From Micractinium sp. NFX-FRZ (Eukaryota; Chlorophyta; Trebouxiophyceae; Chlorellales; Chlorellaceae): a stretch of DNA of 38,297 nt. Of this stretch, positions 1-11,472 are shown one piece after another; the stretch's first letter is position 1, and every line of letters begins with the position of its first letter. The stretch spans positions 1-38,297 of the forward strand of contig JAPTJF010000545.1 of the NCBI GenBank assembly GCA_029339195.1, written 5' to 3'. The notes beneath the pieces are model-generated. The model was not told the origin of the DNA. It searched no databases and saw only the letters and a list, made by a program, of their open reading frames with translations. A program made the position numbers and the translations under genes.

Positions 1-2
1 GC

Positions 3-82
3 GCGTGCTTCGGTGGCCCAAACACCGCTCTCGGCCGGATGCAAAGGCCCGCCTACTTCGTAGGGCAGGCCAAAAACCCTCG
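3..82 (+). CDS. possible partial exon at the left edge (unrecognised)
   Basis: An open frame runs from base 3 to a good 5' splice site (GTGAGC) at 83. The reading beginning Ala-Cys-Phe-Gly-Gly-Pro is the most protein-like of the three frames. No convincing continuation was found: an acceptor near 150 gives either an unremarkable frame or an early stop. I do not recognise the peptide. This could be the tail of a gene lying mostly left of the window, or a chance open stretch. Confidence 0.2.
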
Positions 83-2202
83 GTGAGCAGCCCGCAAGCG
101 CATCAACGACCCCACCTGCGCCTCGGAGGCCGGTTGGGCGGGCGTGCACAGGCACATGCGCGGGGCGGAAGCCGAGCACCGCGGTGGTCACCGACATGGC
201 TGCGATCGAGAGGTTGAAGGCTGGAATGTGGTCCTGGAAAAAAATGTGAGTGGCTGCTGCAAAGCGCGGCAAGGGAGCCAAACAGTGCAGCCTGGTTTGA
301 GTGAGGCACCAGTGCCACCTAGACCGAACCCCCCATCTGTGCTCAGCGCTGACCAGCGTTCGTCAGCAACCCTGCTGGCAGCCCGAATGAACTCCGTTTT
401 TCTCCCTGTTTTAAAGGATCAGACCGTCTCACATGCGTCGCCAGAGATGTCCTGCATTGAAGGAATGGCAAAAAAACGGCAAGAACACGAGTTTCCAGCT
501 GCCCCCGATTACCGCCCAGTGGGCGGCAAACGGTGGCGGTGGCGCACTGCAGGTGCCCTGCCAGGTGCCCCAGTCTGCCCATGCCAAATGCTCACTTCGA
601 CTCTTCCCGTTTATGCACCACATATCGTGTCATAGGTCGGGTTTGCCTAAGTAGGTGGCGGCTGCCACTGGAAGCCCATGCGGGCCTCCCGGGTACCCGC
701 TGCGACGCATCGGCGCCGCATTGCTGACCTTTCAGGTCAAGGTGTCCTTGCAGTGTTGAACTTTTCTGCACTGGAACACCCTCACTGAGAAGAGATATGT
801 GCTGTCAGGGTCTGCCTGTCTGCCAGCCTGTTGGTGCTCATTGTACCATGTGGCCCCAGCACCTGCCGAAGCCGCAGCACCGCACCGCCTCAACAGCTGC
901 TGTGGCAGTCACTGCCTACCATACCAGGGTGGGCACCGAGTGGACGTCACCTTGCACCAATGCAGTCATATACAGCAAATTGTAAGATATCAGACTGGAA
1001 AACTGATGTGACTGGTTGTGAAGGCCAACAGGTGCTGCGTCACCATGGTGCCACCTAGCCGCCAGTTGGCAGCAAGCTCCAAGTCAAGGCGGGAGGCTTG
1101 AATCGGCCCGCCACTCTTGGTCACAGACCTTGCTGAGTATGTGGGCTAACGCAAGCGTCATGTCCACCATGAGAGTGTCCACCCGCCGGGGGTTGCCAGG
1201 GCGGCGCGGCCCCTGGTGCAGCATTTCCACGGTGAACTAAAGCTGCGGTAGCCTGTCACCGCGCACTGCGTCAGGGGTTTTGCCCAGTGAGTGTTTTGCC
1301 GGCGGGAAGCCATGGAGGGCGCCAGCGGCGTGCCACCTTGTGCCGTCAGTGGCCTGACGGCAGGCGGGCGCCTGGCACGTGGCACGGCCCCCATCGCGGG
1401 TAGCCTCAGTGCAGTGCCGGTAGCACCGTGGCAGCCATAATTCGGAACTCTATGTGCCCCCAACATGGCACACTGGTGTGCCTACATTGCAGGCTTACTG
1501 TCTAACACAGCCAACGATGGGCGGCACATGAGCGTGCACACCTGGCCAACTTGCCGCCTGGCCGCCTGTGCTTCTGACGGCACTATGTTAGGCAGCCTGG
1601 TCTGGTCGTCCCGGGGATGGAGCGGGAAACTTGTGCCCCGGCTCTCCCCAGCGCAAGGCCCTTGTTCTGTTCAGTGTTGACCCTTCTGTTGCCCCAGATA
1701 CGTGTCAAGCCAGCACAAGCACAAGCAAGGAAGAACGCGCAGCATGCTGTGACAGGGCAGGCCTGAAGGTGGTGAGGGTGTGATGCAAGGAATGGAGGCG
1801 GGAGTCGCATGGCAAGTCTCCTGCCGGGCCGGCACCGGCAGTGTGGAGATGCACGCGGGAAGACGAGCAGACACAGAGGCACCGGGGCTACCTCAGAGTG
1901 AGGCAAGGTAGCTGGGCAAAAAGTTGTCGCACATGCGCTAATGAAACCACATAGCAGGCAAGCAGGTTGGGTTGCATCACGTCGCTTAGCACCCCGGCAC
2001 AGGCGCCTGTATGAACCAGGGCACCGGCGCCAGCACGGAGCACACCGGTCCGGTGAGGGGCGGCAGGCCGCGCAGCGCCTCGTCCTGCCCGTGCAGTGCC
2101 CGGCCCAGCGCCCACTGGCAGGCTTGCGCATGCGACGTGGCACTGCTCTGCGGTGGCGGCAGCGGCAGCTGCCTCAGCGCCATGAAATCGGCATGGGCTT
2201 TG
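83..2202. other. region without an established gene
   Basis: Both strands have short open frames, but none shows a recognisable domain, consistent splice-phase continuity or a credible start. The right end must hold the 3' UTR of the F-box/LRR gene, which is read leftward and stops at 2203. No RNA gene or mobile element was recognised here. Confidence 0.5.
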
Positions 2203-2805
2203 TCATGCAGGCAGGGGGCGAATGGAGCTGGCTCTGCTGTATGGCATAAGCCAGACCGAGAAGGCTACTGTGAGGAGCGATATCAGCAGCAGCGGGACGA
2301 TCGCGGCGAAGTGCTTGGCAAACGAAATCGCCAGGGAGCGCCGCCGCCTCCAGGGGTCTCTGTCGTGGCGCTGAATGCGCACCCCCCGCCACACCAGCTG
2401 GCCGTAGATACTCCGGCGGCCTGGGTAGCCCGGCCAGCGCACAATGCAGGCGTGCTCTATGTGCAAGAGCGAGAGGCGAGGCAGCTCTGTCAGCTGCTGC
2501 CACCGGGCACAGGTGGCGTCCCCCAGCCCGGGGCCCCCCATAAGGTGCAGAGCGCTGAGCTGCTGCATGGGGCGCAGGTCTGGGAGGTGCGAGAGGCCGC
2601 AGCTGGACAGGTCGAGAGTCTCCAGCTGGGTCAGACCCACCGCCGCCTCCCAGCCGGCAGACAGCGGGTTGTCTGCGCGCAGGAGCGGGGCGGCGTGGAG
2701 GCTGGGTGAAGTGCGTCACTGCACGCGCGGTTCAGCGCTTGGCGCGGCTGCAGGGGCACCCTGCACAGCCTGTTCTGGTGCACAGAATCAGCCTGCCCAC
2801 CGCAC

Positions 2806-2847
<42 letters not shown>

Positions 2848-3721
2848 TGGTGCCAGGTGCAGGGTAGGCAGCCCACCTCGCAGGCAGAGGGAGCGCAGGT
2901 GGTTGAAGCGGCTCAGCTCTGGGGGCAGCCGGGTGAGGCCACTGCTGTCAAGCACCAGACGGGTCAGTTTGCGTCAGGCTGGAGAGCAGCGGGGTGTCCT
3001 GGAGATGCCGGTACGCGATGTCCCAGTGCCCAAACACCAGAACCTTCCGTAGCACCGGTACTGCAGGGCAGGCCACGTGATGGCGAAAGATGGGGAGGCA
3101 CGTGTCAGGGATTCCAACGGGCACAACTAACCGACAGCAGCTATGCCACCTGGGGTTCTTAAGAGCCTGGAGCCTGTCACGGCTCGCAACCTGCACAACA
3201 TGCGCCCCTCTGCAGCCAAGTGCTGGCCACTACAGGTGCCCTGAGCCGCGCAGGTCCACTCACTGCCGGCGGGCGGCGGCAGCTGCAGACACCCCAGGGG
3301 GGTCTTTCCCATCAAGGAACATGGCCGACATTGCATCAGGGCGGCACTGTGCCAGCTGCTTGCTCAGCAGCTGTGCGTGATCCTCGGAGGAGACGGTGAT
3401 CCAGGCTTGCTTCGTCCACACCTGCCAGCCAGCAAGGCGCAGCGCGCGGCAGCAGAGCGACAGGTTCAGGCGGTCTGCTTTCCACAGGCGGCGCACAACC
3501 AGCGCCAGAACATCGGTTGGCAGGCCGGGCAGCCCGCTGTGCTGCGCCGACTCCAGCTGCTGCAGGAGCACAGGGTGCTCACTGACAGCTGGGTGCTGGG
3601 GGCTCGCCAAGGGGCCGCTTTGATTCCCTGAGCTTGAAGTGCTGGCAGAGGTGCCGGCGCCAGCGTGCGTCGAGGCGTGCGCCGCCCGCGCCTCGGCGGT
3701 GGCGCCTTGGCGGCGGCGCAT
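2203..3721 (-). CDS. F-box / leucine-rich-repeat protein with C-terminal membrane segment, one frameshift
   Basis: Exons, in coding order: 3264-3721, 3150-3190, 2877-3060, 2203-2672; every splice phase fits. The protein would be about 383 aa if the frame were intact. Residues 1-60 are Ala/Ser/Thr-rich. Residues about 64-98 form an F-box-like helix set (LPGLPTDVLALVVRRL, then DRLNLSLCCRALR). Leucine-rich repeats follow, with clear units such as LRSLCLRDNPLS formed across the last splice junction. A hydrophobic helix lies some 20-40 residues before the end, so a membrane anchor is likely. F-box proteins normally recruit substrates to SCF ubiquitin ligases; the target here is unknown. A run of three T at 2968-2970 (AAA in the sense strand) shifts the frame inside an LRR; with one base fewer the LRR reads through. 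This is either an assembly error or a recent lesion. The start at 3721 is the first Met after a Cys/Arg-rich stretch that looks untranslated. Confidence 0.75.
2807..2842. repeat. (AGC)12 trinucleotide repeat in the F-box gene intron
   Basis: Twelve uninterrupted AGC units lie inside the last intron (2673-2876) of the F-box/LRR gene. On the sense strand they read as CTG. They are outside the coding frame by the splice model used here. Confidence 0.9.
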
Positions 3722-4961
3722 CGTCTGGGGATCTGCGGGAGGGAGGGCACAACCCAACCCAGTGTTGCGGTGCCTGCACCCTCCACTGCTGCCAGGGTGC
3801 AGGCATGCCTGCTCCTGCTTTGACACTAGTGCTGAGCAAGCCGACCTCGCTCGCCTGCCTTGGAGGCGAGCGCAGACAGTGGTAGGGCGAGAGTTGAGGG
3901 GGTGACCTGGTCCTGTCGATGTCTTCGATGTTGGAGCAATGCAGAGCAACCGCACACAGTGCCCTTTCCTGCCGCCTGACCGCTGCTTAGGTGGCCGATT
4001 GCGTCTACAGCTCTTGCCTTCCTGCCCTTCCCTCCGGTTGGCTAGCACAGCCATATGGTTAGCCCTCCCCCCACAACCTGCTGGCAGCTGGGTGCCTACA
4101 CCGTGTAGGTGGACCTGACCCTGGCGGCGGCAGCCGCCGCCCGCACAAACCAGTCTGGCATGAACAGCGCTTCTGATGGGCCAGACAGCCCGCTGGATAT
4201 GCTACCCAGCCTGTTGCTGCCAGGAGCGGCAGACAGCCCTGAGCAGCGTTCCCATGCCCTGGCACTGTGCTGTATACGTTACTGCGCCCAAGTCAGACCA
4301 CCTGTGCCAGTGAGGCAGACCGTCTGCCCAACAAGATGTGTGCAGGCTGTTTGTTGGTCAGCATTGCTGCCGAAAGTACCAGCGTGCTGCCGGCTGGCAG
4401 AACGAGGAGGGCAATGGGGGCCAGGTCTGAGCATGCCGAGCGTGGTCCTCGCTCGCAGTGGCACCTGCGCAACGCGCGGCAGCGAGTGCAGAGCGCAGTT
4501 TTTGTTCCCCAGTACGCCTCACGCATGCTGATGTTCACACATGTAGTTGTAAATCTTGTGCGCTGACGCTTTGAAGCACAGTGCATGAGGCTGTCTTGTG
4601 CGCTGGAAGACAGGGTTTCAGTGAGAATCGGCACATGCAGGGGCACCGCTGCCGCTGCCAGCGCGGTGTCCTGTGCATCATCACTGGTTCGTTCAATGTA
4701 CTTGGGTGATTTCACAAGTCGCACCGAGCCATTATGATCCGGAGGGTGTTTTTTTACACCTTTTGGCCGCTTTTGTGAACAGCTGGACACGCAGCCAGCC
4801 CAGCACTGCTGGGATGCTGGGAGCATGGCATGCTCCGCACGGCCAGCGGTATCCCTTGCGGTCAGCTCTTTTAAGCCACAGCTCACCTGCCCGGAAGCCC
4901 CAAAGTACGTTTGCAGGTTTCAAGTTAGCGTCTGAGACAGCACCGCTTGGGACGCGCGACA
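3722..4961. other. divergent intergenic region between F-box and Cys-rich genes
   Basis: This 1.24-kb stretch should hold both 5' UTRs and promoters. On the plus strand an open frame with an ATG at 4160 runs to 4531. Its first part (about 4109-4290) has a protein-like, Ser/Asp/Pro/Leu-rich reading, but no domain, splice partner or signal supports it. I leave it as an unproven short ORF. Confidence 0.45.
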
Positions 4962-7211
4962 ATGCTGCGACACTCGCTGGCTGCTCCCCTGATGGCCGCC
5001 CTCCTGTTGATGGCGGCGAGTGAGCGCTCTTGCAGGGTTTCGGGTTGAGATATCGATTGCGCGTCGCACACCGCTTGCATCTGCCCCGCCCCGCCACCCC
5101 CGCCTTTTGCCGCCGCTGCTTCCAGCTGGGAACCGGCATCCCCGCAACGTCTGTTTCTTGTTGTAAACTTATGGCACATGTCAAAGTCTGTGCGCAGGTG
5201 TGGCAGGTGCACCCTGCAAGCAGTCATCTGCTGGCTGTGGCAGGTGCAGCGGCGACCGTAGAAAGTAAGCGGTGTGCCGCCCACTGGGCGTGGCACCCGA
5301 GAACCATCCCCTCTGCCAGAAGCACCAGGCGCCGCACAAGCACCACTTGCCAGCACCGTTTGCATGCTGGTATTCATGTCTCACATTGCATGCAGCGGGT
5401 GCGTGCGCTGCTGCAGGTGTGAAGTATGCAACGACGGGTATGGGCTCGCCTCCAACGGCACCTGTGTCAAGGTGAGGGCACTGTGGTGCCAGCATGCAAG
5501 CCAATTCAGCAGGTGACTCACCGCTGCAACCCTGGCCGTGTCGCGCGGCAAGATTGCGCTACCAATCCCCTGCACTTCTTGCGCCCACCCTTGTTCCCTT
5601 TCCCGTGCCCGTCTGCCATGCTGGGTTGCCTGCTACGTGTTGGCCAGCCCTTCAGCGTGTGCATGCTCTGCCGCTCCCTGGCATGCATGCAGTGCACGGT
5701 GCCTGGCGCTGACAATGATTGGGACGGTGTGTACTGTGCCGAGTGCAGCGGCGACAAGCCGGATCGCTGCCACTTGTGCCAGAACTATTTTGACAGCTTT
5801 GCAGATGACCGCTATGTCTATGCCACAAGCAAGGGCCGCTGCGAGGTTTGCCCAGACCCAGACTGCCAGCGGTGCCAGGGTGGCACCGGGGTGTGCACGC
5901 AATGGTGAGGTCACGCATGGGGAGCAGGCGGTCATACTGCGATTTGTGCGGGTGGTTGGGTGCATGCTTGCTGGGAGGGCCCGATTGATGCAGTTGCTGA
6001 CGAGACAACTGCCGTGTTTCGCATGCTGCGTCCCCTCCACCCTTGCAACCCACCCCCTCTGCTTGCTGCGCAGTGAGTCTGGCGTGTTGATTGGCAGGCG
6101 GTGCAGCGATCAAGCGCGGAACTGCGCGGTTGCATTGCGGTAGGGGTCCAGCACCCGCTGCCAGGAGTGCGACCCCTTCTATGCCCTCATCAAGGGAGCA
6201 TGCCAGCCGGTGCGTGTGCAGTACACATGGGGGGCTTGCAGCGCGCAGTGGGTACCCGACGGTGGGTCTGGGCATGCGTGGAGTGAAACCCACTTGCAGA
6301 CTTGCCTGCTCTGCACAACATGCACCACGCTACGGCATGGCATGGCATGGCATGGCTCTCCTCCCCACAAACCCTGTTCTCCCCACGGCGTCGCCATGCA
6401 GTGCGCAGACACCATGTGCCTCCGCTGCCCAAGGAACACATCCAGATGCACAGAATGCTTTTCCGGCCTCAAGCTCACCTCCCGCACAGGCCGTTGCGTG
6501 CGGCCCGCTTGCGCGGTGAAGAACTGTCGGCTGTGCGAGGAGGGAGATGCCTTCACGTGCCGCCTGTGCTCGCCTGGGTACACCACGGACAGCATCGCCG
6601 GCAATGATGCCCCCCAGTGCAGCTCGTGCGACTTATACTACACCCGTGTTGGGCAGCGCTGCGTGCCTTGCCCAGCAAACTGCTTTGCTTGCCGTGGCGG
6701 GAGCAAGGGCACGGCAGTCTGCCAAGACTGCAACTACGGATACACGCTGGTACCGGGCAGATGTGTCAAGGTAAAGGGCGGGTGGGTGTCGATGTAAGTG
6801 GGGCGGGGCAGCGCTGGCGGGAGGGGCAGCGCTGCAGTCTCCAGCTTTGGCGCCCTGTTGTCTCGTTTCTTGTGCCAGTGCCGGTACATGTGCACCGCCA
6901 TTCTGTTTTGGCGCTCCTCGTTGCTTCCATGCCCCCTCAACACCTCACACCACACCCTCCCCCTGCTCCTCCCGCAGTGCACGAACCCGTTCTGCCGCAA
7001 GTGCCCCAGCCACCCTGCCAAGTGCACAGAGTGCGATGTCGGCGTGGAGTTGGACAAGCGCACCGGCCGCTGCGTGCGCCCGCTCTGCGCCGTCAAGGGC
7101 TGCCTGCTGTGCTACCCAAGCAACCTGGCCTCCTGCGCTCTCTGCGCTGATGGGTTCTATTACCAAGACAACGGCTGGGGGCAGATCAAGTGCAGGAAAA
7201 GCACGGCTTGA
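4962..7211 (+). CDS. secreted cysteine-rich repeat protein (furin-like / growth-factor-receptor-type Cys-rich)
   Basis: Seven exons join in perfect phase: 4962-5019, 5198-5264, 5417-5471, 5693-5904, 6152-6209, 6402-6770, 6978-7211, giving 350 aa. The first exon is a signal peptide (MLRHSLAAPLMAALLLMAAS). The mature part has 52 cysteines, mostly as CxxC and CxC pairs, in the style of furin-like or growth-factor-receptor Cys-rich domains. Two modules of about 60 residues, in the front half of exon 6 and in exon 7, are clear duplicates: each contains CTEC, then RTGRCVRP, CAVK and paired CxxC motifs. Exons 4, 6 and 7 begin exactly with a Cys codon, suggesting module growth by exon duplication. 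There is no transmembrane or GPI-like tail, so it is probably exported to the wall or medium, or kept in a vacuole or the ER. All cysteines would need oxidative folding, and BiP lies immediately downstream, tail to tail. Ligand and function are unknown. Confidence 0.85.
6334..6353. repeat. (GGCAT)4 microsatellite in an intron
   Basis: Four perfect GGCAT units lie in the intron between exons 5 and 6 of the Cys-rich gene. Confidence 0.9.
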
Positions 7212-7907
7212 AAGCGTGTACCACGGCATGATTCTGTTGCCCAGCGCCAGCCCCCCCGCCTCTTGCCCCTGGGGCACAAATTGAGTGCTGGCGCCCTTGC
7301 AGCCCGGAGAATGTTGTTTGTCTTTTCTCGGAGTTTCAAGCCGTGGTGATGGCTTCGCTCTCACCACTTGCCACCAGCAGGGTCCATGCACTCACTTCCG
7401 CGCATGCGCTTCTCCCGCTGCATGCATGGTGCTGTGCACACCGCCCACTACAAACACACAACAAACGATGCGATGTGTTGTTTTCAAAACGAGTCGTGCA
7501 GGCGATGCCGCTGCCTCCTGGCGCGCATGCTGGGCATGCTTGGGGGTCGCCCTGCACATTTTGGGACAGCCACGAACCTCACCGGCAAGGGGTACTTCTG
7601 GGTGCAGCCTGGCTAGCTGCGCACCCCACTGGGGCAGTCTTTTAGAACTGCGGCAACATTGACACTGCCGCCACTCAAAGCGCTGCTTCCTGCTCGCTGC
7701 CCCAGAGCATCCACTTCCCCCACCCTTCACTCTGCATAATGTTCTTTTCGGTCACAGGACGGCCAGCAGTGTTCATTTCTGTCACAGGACGGCCAGCGCG
7801 TCCCCAGGGGGCGCGTCATAGAGAATCATGAAATGGGTGGAGGGAAGGAAGCGAGCGGAAGGAAAGGAAGGGGCGCAAAAGGGAAGGGATCCTGGGGGGC
7901 CGCAGCG
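7212..7907. other. convergent intergenic region between the Cys-rich gene and BiP
   Basis: This stretch holds the facing 3' UTRs of the Cys-rich gene and BiP. I see no coding sequence and no obvious TGTAA signal on either strand. The only structure noted is the direct repeat at 7741-7800. Confidence 0.6.
7741..7800. repeat. 30-bp direct tandem repeat, two copies
   Basis: Units 7741-7770 and 7771-7800 match at about 25 of 30 positions, with a perfect shared core GTCACAGGACGGCCAGC. The repeat lies in the BiP 3' flank, about 110 bp beyond its stop codon. Confidence 0.9.
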
Positions 7908-10900
7908 TCAGAGCTCGTCGTGGTCTCCCAGGTCCTCCTCCTCGCCGCCGCTGCCGCCCTCGGCGCCGCCAGACGCGGCATACACCTTGGAGATGATGGG
8001 GCCGCACACATCCTGCACCTCCTTCAGCTTCTCCTCATAGTCCTCCTTCTCGGCGTCCTGCGCGGCGGGGGGAAGGGGGAACAGGCAGAGGGAGGGCGGG
8101 TGAGAGGGGGTGGGAAGGAGCGGAGGGGGAGGGGGAGAAGGGGGGACGTGGGGGGTGGCAAAAGCAGCGCCGCTGCGCAAATGCATCCCCCCAAGGCGCT
8201 GCCGCTGCAACGCCCTGGCTTCTCTCCCTTCACACGTTCTTTCCTCTCCCCCTTTGCCACTCTTCTTCATTTCGGTGTGCTCTCTCGGCCCCCTGTCCGC
8301 TGACCCACCCACCCGTGGACCACCCTGCACCCCTCCTTTCCACCCACCTGGTTCTCGTCCATCCAGTCCAGCGCCTCCTGCACCGCCTTCTCCACCTTCT
8401 CCTTCTCATCGGCCTCAAGCTTCTCCTTCAGCTTGTCCGTCACCGACTGCCAAGGGGGTGGGGGGCGGAGGAAAGCACGAGTGAGGGAGAAGTGAGGCGG
8501 GGCGAGGCGGGAAGCGGAGGCGCTCCAAGCAGCGGCGGCGCCCCCCGCCAGCGACCGGTGCAACGCACCGACACCTGCGGTGGCTGTGCCCCAATGGCGA
8601 GCTCAAGGCATGTGGCAGCAGCAGCAGCATGTCTGCGGCTGTCCCCCCACGCAGAGCCACCGGCACGCCCCCCCTCCCTGCACACGCGCCCCACCCACCT
8701 GCTTCATGTTGTAGCAATAGGTCTCCAGCTGGTTGCGCGCGTCGATCTTGGCCTTGACCTTCTTGTCCTGCTCAGCAAACTCCTCCGCCTCGCTCACCAT
8801 GCGGTCAATCTCCTCCTGGGACAGGCGGCCTGCGGCAGGCAGAGGCAGGGGGGAAGTGGGGCGGGGAGGGAGTGAGCCAGCGAAAGAATAGGTGGGGTGC
8901 AGGCGAGCGAGCAAGCGTGACCTGCAGGCCTGCCCAGCCGCTGCCATGACATGCACACAAAACAAGCCAGAGCACAGCCAGCAAGTGTCTACTCTGGGGA
9001 TGCGCCCCAGCCAGGCAGCATGCGCCGCTTGCTCACCCTTGTCGTTGGTGATGGTGATCTTCTCAGACTTGCCGGAGCCCTTGTCCACGGCGGCAACATT
9101 CAGGATGCCTGCAAGGCGCGGGCGGGCAGCGTCGTGGGGCGGGCGGGGTGAGGAGCACAGCGAGCCAAGGCATGTGCAGGTGAAAAAGAGGCCAGGCGCG
9201 CCTGCCTCCTGAACAGAAAAAAATCTAGATGAAACAAAATAATATTGCTCCCCAAGCTCCACGCCTCTACGTGTGACCAAACCTTGATGCTCCCAGCCCG
9301 GGTGCTGCACCCTGCCCCTCTTCCCAACAAGCGGCTCCCGCCGCTGCCTCACCGTTGGCGTCGATCTCAAAGGACACCTCGATCTGGGGGGTGCCGCGGG
9401 GTGCGGGCGGGATGCCGTTGAGGTCAAACTGCCCCAGCTTGTGGTTGTCCTTGGTCATGGCGCGCTCGCCCTCATACACCTGGATGGACACCGTGGTCTG
9501 CTGGTCCTGGTAGGTGGTGAACACCTGTGCATGGTGAGGGGAGGGCGGCGGGAGGGGGGGAAGGGGAGGGGACATGGGGGGAAGGGAGGTGAGTCGACTG
9601 GGTGGGGGAGGCGGTGGTGAGGGTGTGGCGCTGTGCTGCCAGCACATGCTCCGGGACTGCAGCGCCCTCGGTGGGCCCCGCCTGCCTCGCGACACAGGAC
9701 GCCGGACGCCCGGCCGCCCTCCCTGCTGCTCTCCCTACCCCCCACAGCACCCACCTGCGACTTCTTGGTGGGGATGACGGTGTTGCGGGTGATCAGCTTG
9801 GTCATGACGCCGCCCACGGTCTCAATGCCCATGGACAGGGGGCACACGTCCAGCAGCAGGATGTCCTTGACCTCGTCGCCGCCCTCGCCAGACAGGATGC
9901 CGCCCTGCGGGGGGAGAGGGAGTGAAGGCAGAGGATGCAACGCGCGGTTTAGCACAAGTTGGCAAGAACTTGGCGGTGGGGGTGAGGCGCACAGGGGGGG
10001 AAGGGATGCAGGGGCAGCAGGCAGCCGAGTGCTGGCCCTGGCTGCCCCCAGCTCGTCTGCATGCAGCAGCGCTGCCTGCCCTCTCACCCACACTCTTTGC
10101 GCTGCCCATGCCCTTCTTCGGCCCCAACAGTCACTCCCTCGCCTGCCCTCGCAGACACCCAGGCAGCGCCACCGCGTGTCATTAGTGCCCCGCCCACCCC
10201 ACAGCGACCTCTCCCCTGCTCCTCTCGGTGCCCCCTCACCTGCACCGCCGCGCCGTAGGCCACGGCCTCGTCGGGGTTCACCCCCTTGTTGGGCTCCTTG
10301 CCGTTGAAGTAGTCCTTGATGAGCTGCTGCACCTTGGGGATGCGGGTGGAGCCTCCCACCAGCACAATCTCGTCAATCTCCTCCTTCTTCAGGTTGGCGT
10401 CCTCCATGGCCTGCAGGTGCGGCAGCATGACAGGTGCATTCAGGTGACAGGGTTAGCTTTAGACAGAGCCCCCAGCAGTCGACATTGGTCCTTGCTTCAG
10501 GTTGGCGTCCTCCGTGGCCTGCGTGTGGGGGGGAGGAGGATGGTGAGTGGTGGCCCTTCAGAGGGCGGCGGCGGCTGCAGCAGGAGCAGGCCTGGCAACG
10601 TGGGTGCAATGCATGGGGCCGGCAGGGAGGGCAGCAGCAGCTCTTTGCCCGCCATCCAACCGCACGCTGCACAAACACACATACACACACACACCACACG
10701 CTGCGCACACAGCGCGCCCAGCAGGCTCCCTGCCTCACCTTGCGCACGGGCGTCAGCGTCTTCTTGAACAGGTCGTTGTTCAGCTCCTCAAAGCGGGCGC
10801 GGGTGAGGGGCTCGGAGAGGTCCACGCCCTCCACCAGCGACTCAATCTCCACGCGGACCTGGTGCTGGGAGGAGAGGGCGCGCTTGGCGCGCTCCGCCTC

Positions 10901-11435
10901 GCGACGCAGCTTCTGCGGGGCGGGCAGGGAGGAGGCGGCGGGGAGGGGGAGGGAAGAGGGGCAGGAGTGAGCGGGAGAGGAGAGAGGAGAGAGGAGAGAG
11001 CAGGGGCACATGGTGCAGGCACCCCAGAGCAGCGCCGCTGCCTGCCATTCCTCAGCCCGGTTCAACCGCGCCGCCGCCAGCCTGCATGCTTCTGCCATCC
11101 ATCCATCTAATCACCACAACCCCACCTGGAGTGCGCGGGAGTCGGTGGACACGTCCTTCTTGTACTTGCGCTTCACCAGCTTGATGAAGTACTCCATCAC
11201 GCGCTGGTCAAAGTCCTCGCCTCCCAGGTGGGTGTCGCCAGAGGTGGAGATGACCTGGGCGGGGGGAAAGGGTGGGAAAGATGGGAGGGTGAGCAAGGTG
11301 AGGTGGGCGGGAGGCAGCGGGGGCTGAGACCGGCACAGGGGGGCATGCTCTGGCACTGGCGTGGGCATGCGGAATCAGAGGCCGGCAAGCTCCCCAGCAG
11401 CTCCTCAGCAGGAACACTCCAGCCCCCAGAAGCAG

Positions 11436-11472
<37 letters not shown>

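Noticed and set aside
2011..2709. 232-codon plus-strand open frame
   Set aside because: It is antisense to the last F-box/LRR exon, whose LRR and membrane helix are clearly the real reading.
4109..4531. Plus-strand open frame with a protein-like first part
   Set aside because: It opens with GTG (first ATG at 4160), and has no signal, domain or splice partner; mentioned as an unproven ORF in the intergenic entry only.
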